Positions 4,585-8,648 of a stretch of 8,648 bases of DNA are shown one piece after another (the first letter of the stretch is position 1; every line of letters starts with the position of its first letter). Under the pieces are notes generated by a model, which was given only the letters and a program-made list of their open reading frames with translations, was not told the origin of the DNA and made no database searches. This stretch comes from Pedococcus sp. (lineage in GTDB: Bacteria; Actinomycetota; Actinomycetes; Actinomycetales; Dermatophilaceae), in NCBI GenBank assembly GCA_025936615.1, contig JAICSZ010000064.1, positions 1 through 8,648 of the forward strand. Direction: 5' to 3'. The translations under genes were made by a program, and so were the position numbers.

Positions 4585-6810
4585 CTAAATGCGGGCATTT
4601 TCCCCAGCCTCGGCCTGCGGCGCCGTTCCCGTTGCCTCGGCCACCAGGAACGCCCACTCCCAGGCGACCTGGCGCCACGCGTCGTAGCGTCCACTGCGAC
4701 CACCGTGCCCGGCCACCATCTCGGTGCGCAGCAGCACCGGCCGCTCCACCGGGTCGCTGGTGGTGTTCTCGCGCAACCGGGCCACCCACTTCGCAGGCTC
4801 GGTGTACAGCACGCGGGTGTCGTTGAGCGAGGTGGTGGCGAGGACTGCCGGGTACAGAGCGCGGTGGACGTTCTCGTAAGGGGAGTAGGACTTCATGTAG
4901 GAGTACGCCTCGGGGTCGGCGAGCGGGTTGCCCCACTCCTCCCACTCCACGACGGTCAACGGCAGCGACGGATCGAGGATGGTGGTCAGCGCGTCGACGA
5001 AGGGCACCGCTGCGTGCACCGCCCGGAACCGCTCGGGCGCGAGGTTGAGGGCTGCGCCGATGAGCAGCCCACCGGCCGAACCGCCTTCTGCCACAAGGCG
5101 GTCCGTCGCCACCCAACCGGCGTCCACCAGGTGCGCGGCACAGTCGACGAAGTCGGTGAAGGTGTTCTTCTTGTGCCGCAGCTTGCCGTTGTCGTACCAC
5201 GCGCGACCCAGCTCGCCGCCGCCTCGGACGTGGGCCACCGCCCACACGAAGCCTCGCTGGAGCAGCGAGAGCCGTGCGACGGAGAAGTGCGGGTCGCTCG
5301 AGGCCTCATAGGACCCGTATGCCGTCAGGAATCCCGGGTGCGTGCCGTCCGGTTGCGCGCCGGCCGGGTGCACGAGCGAGATGGGCACCTTGGTGCCGTC
5401 GGCGGCGGTGGCCCACTCGCGGCGCTGTTCGTAGTCGGCCGGGTCGTAGCCACCGAGCACGGGTTGCCGCTTGAGGAGCGTGAACTCGCGGGTGGTGAAG
5501 TCGTAGTCGAAAACCGTGCGGGGAGTCACGAGCGACTCGTAGACCACCTGGAGGGTGCGGGTGGCCGTCTCCGGGTTGTCCCCGAGCCCGATGGTGTGGA
5601 CCGGCTCGTCGAAGTCGAGGTCGTGGCTCGACCCGTAGCCGGTCCTCGCGCTCTGGTCGCGGTCGATGACCCGCACGGCGGTGAGCCCGTCCTTGCGCAG
5701 CGACAGCACGGCAACGTCGTCGAACGCGTCGACCCCGAGGAACCGTTCGCCCTCGGCGGAGTCCATGAGCGGCTGCCACTGCTCGTACGAGGTGGCGTCC
5801 AGCGGAGCCCAGGCGAGGTCGGAGTCGATGTGGTCGGCGTTGTGGACGATGAGCAGCCGGTCCGCGGCCGGCTCGACGTCGTACTCCACCCCGTCCCGCC
5901 TGGCCGCGACGACCCGGAACTGTCCCGTGGGGTCGGCGGCGTCCAGCATCCACACCTCTGAGGTGGTCTTCGAGCCGAGCCCGATCATGACCCACCGGTC
6001 GTCGCGGGAGGAGCCGATGCCCATCCAGAACCGCTCGTCGGGCTCCTCGAGGACGAGCACGTCCTCCTCGGCGCTCGTGCCGACCTCGTGGCGCCACACC
6101 TGGTGCGGCCGCCACGCCTCGTCGACCCGGGTGTAGAACACGTGCCGGCCGTCGAGGGAGAACACGCACCCGTAGCCGATGTCGTCGACGGCCGCGTCGA
6201 GGACGCGGCCGTCGCGAAGGTCCCTGACCCGCAAGGCGAAGCGTTCGTCGCCAGCCGTGTCCACGGCATACGCCAAGCGGTTGTGGTCGTGGCTCACGGT
6301 GAGCGCTCCGAGCGAGAAGAAGTCGTGCCCCTCCGCCTCGGCGTTGCCGTCGAGCAGCACCTCCTCCCCCGTCACCTCCGCGCCGGGCTCCGGGGTGGGG
6401 CGGGGCTGTCCCTCGACCCGCGGGGCGCGGCACTCGACGGAGTACTGCGCCCCCTCGAAGCTGCGCGAGTAGTACCACCAGGGCCCGCTCGCGACGGGCA
6501 CGGACAGGTCGGTCTCCTGGGTACGCGAGCGGATCTCCTCGAAGATCTGCTGGCGCAGCGGCTCGAGGTGGGCGGTCACCGCCTCGGCGTAGGCGTTCTC
6601 CGCCTCGAGGTGGGCGACGACGGCCGGGTCGTCCTTCTCGCGCAGCCACTCGTAGGGGTCGACGACGACATCACCGTGGTGCTCGCGGGTGGTCTCGCGC
6701 TTGTCTGCGACGGGGGCGGTCGGGGTCCCCACGTCGCGCCCTTGGTCGCGCTCCGACGCCGCTGCGGGCCGCCCACGCGGAGCGTGGGACCCGGCTCGTA
6801 CCTCGCTCAT
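4585..6810 (-). CDS. ptrB: Oligopeptidase B-like serine peptidase (family S9A)
   Basis: This is a 741-residue cytoplasmic peptidase of the prolyl oligopeptidase family, with no signal peptide. The N-terminal beta-propeller covers about 35-455 and opens with the family stretch HHGDVVVDPYEWLREKDDP (44-62). The alpha/beta-hydrolase domain (about 456-725) carries the triad: Ser578 in EGGSAGG, Asp664 in SLNDTRV and His702 in AGHGG. Glu622 and Glu624 in VVEWEEWGNP lie 44 and 46 residues after the serine, as do Glu576 and Glu578 of E. coli oligopeptidase B. Those residues give cleavage after Arg or Lys, so oligopeptidase B fits better than a true prolyl oligopeptidase. The likely job is degrading short basic peptides. 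The ATG start lies 25 bp after the dnaE stop with no terminator between, so co-transcription is likely. About 30 residues precede the family start. GTG at 6732, preceded by AAGGG, is an alternative start. Confidence 0.93.
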   Translation of the reverse strand: MSEVRAGSHAPRGRPAAASERDQGRDVGTPTAPVADKRETTREHHGDVVVDPYEWLREKDDPAVVAHLEAENAYAEAVTAHLEPLRQQIFEEIRSRTQETDLSVPVASGPWWYYSRSFEGAQYSVECRAPRVEGQPRPTPEPGAEVTGEEVLLDGNAEAEGHDFFSLGALTVSHDHNRLAYAVDTAGDERFALRVRDLRDGRVLDAAVDDIGYGCVFSLDGRHVFYTRVDEAWRPHQVWRHEVGTSAEEDVLVLEEPDERFWMGIGSSRDDRWVMIGLGSKTTSEVWMLDAADPTGQFRVVAARRDGVEYDVEPAADRLLIVHNADHIDSDLAWAPLDATSYEQWQPLMDSAEGERFLGVDAFDDVAVLSLRKDGLTAVRVIDRDQSARTGYGSSHDLDFDEPVHTIGLGDNPETATRTLQVVYESLVTPRTVFDYDFTTREFTLLKRQPVLGGYDPADYEQRREWATAADGTKVPISLVHPAGAQPDGTHPGFLTAYGSYEASSDPHFSVARLSLLQRGFVWAVAHVRGGGELGRAWYDNGKLRHKKNTFTDFVDCAAHLVDAGWVATDRLVAEGGSAGGLLIGAALNLAPERFRAVHAAVPFVDALTTILDPSLPLTVVEWEEWGNPLADPEAYSYMKSYSPYENVHRALYPAVLATTSLNDTRVLYTEPAKWVARLRENTTSDPVERPVLLRTEMVAGHGGRSGRYDAWRQVAWEWAFLVAEATGTAPQAEAGENARI

Positions 6811-6835
6811 GTCCTCACGCCGCCGTCACCGCTCG

Positions 6836-8648
6836 TCAGCCGGCCAGGCAGCGCGGGCCGAGGATGACCTTGAGGTCCCCGAACAGGGACTCCGTGGCGT
6901 TGACGCGGTAGGCGTCCTCGAGCCGCATGAGCACCGAGCGGCCGGGCTGGCTCAGCCGCACCCGGACCTCGGTCGAGCCGGGATGGGACGACAGCACGGA
7001 CTTGAGCTCCTCGATCTTGTCGGTGGTCGCGCGGTTGCTGTCGATGGTCACGACCACCGGCCCGCGCGGGCCCTCCGAGATGTCGGGAAGCACCAGGTCG
7101 GAGGCGTAGATCGTCGGGGTGTCGTCGCGCCGGTTGACCCGTCCCTTGACGACGACGACCGCGTCGTGGGTCAGCATCGTCGACACCGTCATGTACGCGG
7201 AGGGGAAGAACAGGCACTCGATGGCGCCCTCGAGGTCCTCCACCGTGACGATGGCCCAGAGGTCGCCCTTCTTGGTGCGCTTGACCGACAGCCCGGTGAT
7301 GAGCCCGGCGATGGTCACGTTGGACCCCTCGGGCTTGCCGTCCTCGGCGGTCAGGCTCGCGATCGAGGTGTCGGCGTGGTGGCTCAGCACGTGCTCGATG
7401 CCGAACAGCGGGTGGTCGGAGACGTAGAGACCGAGCATCTCGCGCTCGAAGCTGAGCAGGGTCTTCTTGTCCCACTCGATGGCGGGGATGGGCGGCAGGA
7501 CGGCGAAGTCGGTGGACTCGCCGCCGACGTCGTCGCCGAACCCGCCGAACAGCGAGTCCTGGCCGATCGCCTCCTGCCGCTTGATGTCGACGAAGTTGTC
7601 GATGTAGTCCTCGTGCACGCGGTGCAGGCCCTGGCGCGACTCGGCCAGCCCGTCGAAGGCGCCCGCCTTGATGAGCGACTCGATGGTGCGCTTGTTGCAG
7701 ACGACGGCCGGGCACTTGGACAGGAAGTCCTTGAAGGAGGTGAACCGGCCCTTCTCCTCGCGCGCCTGCACGATCGCGTCGACGACGTTGTGGCCGACGT
7801 TGCGGATGGCCTGCAGCCCGAACCGGATGTCGGTGCCCACCGCGGCGAACCGTGCCACCGAGTCGTTGACGTCGGGAGGCAGCACCTTGATGCCCATCCG
7901 GCGGCACTCACCGAGGTAGAGGGCGGACTTGTCCTTGTCGTCGCCCACGGAGGTGAGCAGTGCCGCCATGTACTCGGCGGGGTAGTTCGCCTTGAGGTAG
8001 CCGGTCCAGTAGGAGACCAGTCCGTATGCCGCGGTGTGCGCCTTGTTGAACGCGTAGTCCGAGAACGGGACGAGGACGCCCCACAGCGCGGCGATGGAGG
8101 CCTCGTTGAAGCCGTTCTTCTTCATGCCCTCGGAGAACGGGACGTACTCGGCGTCGAGCACCTCCTTCTTCTTCTTGCCCATGGCCCGGCGGAGCAGGTC
8201 CGCGTTGCCGAGCGTGTAGCCGGCGAGCTTCTGGGCGATCTCCATGACCTGCTCCTGGTAGATCACCAGGCCGTAGGTCGTGCCGAGGATCGGCTCCAGC
8301 GCGGTCACCATCTCGGCCTGGAGCTTGCCCTTGAGCTGCGGGTCGAGCGGCGTCAGCTCCTGCTTGCCGTTCTTGCGCAGGGCGAAGTTGGTGTGCGCGT
8401 TGACGCCCATCGGGCCGGGGCGGTAGAGCGCGAGCGCCGCCGAGATGTCCTCGAAGTTGTCGGGCTGCATCAGCTTGAGCAGGGTACGCATGCCGCCGCC
8501 GTCGAGCTGGAAGACGCCAAGGGTGTCGCCGCGGCCCAGCAGGTGGTACGTGGCCGGGTCGGTCATGTCCTTGGACAGCGCGTCGAGGTCGATCTCCTCG
8601 CCACGGTTGGCCCGGACGTTGTCGATCGCGTCGTCGAGGATGGTGAGG
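6836..8648 (-). CDS. dnaE: DNA polymerase III alpha subunit, C-terminal half (5' end outside window)
   Basis: This is the replicative DNA polymerase of the chromosome, class C. The frame is open from the window edge (first full codon 8647-8645) to TGA at 6836-6838, giving 603 residues. Fragment residues: LGRGDTLGVFQLDGG (37-51), YRPGPMGVNAHTNF (75-88) and YGLVIYQEQVMEIAQKLAGY (125-144) belong to the palm and fingers. Then come LLRRAMGKKKKEV (151-163), FNKAHTAAYGLVSYW (200-214) and LPPDVN (256-261). A helix-hairpin-helix region follows (FGLQAIRNVGHNVVDAI, 276-292). QDSLF (363-367, bases 7547-7561) fits the internal beta-clamp binding motif. The OB-fold is at about 443-522. The catalytic aspartates are upstream, outside the window; the third would be only a few residues beyond the edge. 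The type is DnaE1-like rather than the mutagenic DnaE2, judging by the clamp motif and length past the OB-fold. The end is intact. Confidence 0.97.
   Translation of the reverse strand, partial: LTILDDAIDNVRANRGEEIDLDALSKDMTDPATYHLLGRGDTLGVFQLDGGGMRTLLKLMQPDNFEDISAALALYRPGPMGVNAHTNFALRKNGKQELTPLDPQLKGKLQAEMVTALEPILGTTYGLVIYQEQVMEIAQKLAGYTLGNADLLRRAMGKKKKEVLDAEYVPFSEGMKKNGFNEASIAALWGVLVPFSDYAFNKAHTAAYGLVSYWTGYLKANYPAEYMAALLTSVGDDKDKSALYLGECRRMGIKVLPPDVNDSVARFAAVGTDIRFGLQAIRNVGHNVVDAIVQAREEKGRFTSFKDFLSKCPAVVCNKRTIESLIKAGAFDGLAESRQGLHRVHEDYIDNFVDIKRQEAIGQDSLFGGFGDDVGGESTDFAVLPPIPAIEWDKKTLLSFEREMLGLYVSDHPLFGIEHVLSHHADTSIASLTAEDGKPEGSNVTIAGLITGLSVKRTKKGDLWAIVTVEDLEGAIECLFFPSAYMTVSTMLTHDAVVVVKGRVNRRDDTPTIYASDLVLPDISEGPRGPVVVTIDSNRATTDKIEELKSVLSSHPGSTEVRVRLSQPGRSVLMRLEDAYRVNATESLFGDLKVILGPRCLAG

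Noticed and set aside
4587..4600. Small inverted repeat AAATGC/GCATTT at the end of the peptidase gene
   Set aside because: The stem is six bases with a two-base centre and overlaps the stop codon; it is too weak to call a terminator.
2443..5961. A 1172-codon open frame on the plus strand
   Set aside because: It lies antisense to two well-supported genes (the signalling protein and the peptidase). Its translation is rich in Arg, Gly, His and Val-Glu-Asp runs typical of shadow frames in high-GC DNA and shows no known motif.
5306..6649. A 447-codon minus-strand frame inside the peptidase gene
   Set aside because: It is an out-of-frame reading of the same DNA, dominated by Arg, Gly and Pro, with no family signature.
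6807..7907. A 366-codon minus-strand frame overlapping the end of dnaE
   Set aside because: It is an alternative frame of dnaE, Arg/Gly/His-rich, with no motif; the dnaE frame matches its family all along.

Overview
The window comes from a high-GC, actinobacterial-type chromosome. Coding frames have strong G/C at third positions. The glnA end resembles GlnA1 of mycobacteria and relatives, and the DnaE end resembles actinobacterial DnaE1. The family is unclear: Intrasporangiaceae or Nocardioidaceae would fit, but that is a guess. Most of the window is ordinary chromosome. I found no CRISPR array, insertion sequence, tRNA, rRNA, phage module or recognisable defence system.

Left edge (1-429, + strand): the last 142 codons of glnA, type I glutamine synthetase, with the adenylylation-site tyrosine. 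A long imperfect hairpin (468-518) follows and looks like its terminator.

Islet of small and decayed genes (about 430-2230): a minus-strand remnant of a LuxR-type helix-turn-helix (about 509-655), a small glyoxalase/VOC-fold protein (757-1203, minus), a frameshifted remnant of a nucleotidyltransferase (about 1299-1602, plus) and an intact small DUF1801 protein (1699-2145, plus). A perfect 17-bp hairpin (2189-2227) separates the DUF1801 gene from the convergent gene cluster on its right.

Right-hand minus-strand cluster (2353-8648), in transcription order: dnaE (replicative DNA polymerase III alpha subunit, C-terminal half only), then 25 bp later a prolyl-oligopeptidase-family peptidase that looks like oligopeptidase B, then a large PAS-GAF-PP2C-HATPase signalling protein. 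The last combines an RsbU-like phosphatase and an RsbW-like kinase domain in one chain. No terminator-like hairpin separates dnaE from the peptidase gene, so read-through is likely. The signalling protein has no anti-sigma-antagonist or sigma-factor gene beside it, so its partner must lie elsewhere.

The least ordinary items are the two gene remnants flanking the VOC gene, the frameshift inside the nucleotidyltransferase motif, the unexplained coding-like stretch just upstream of the DUF1801 gene, and the two strong hairpins.
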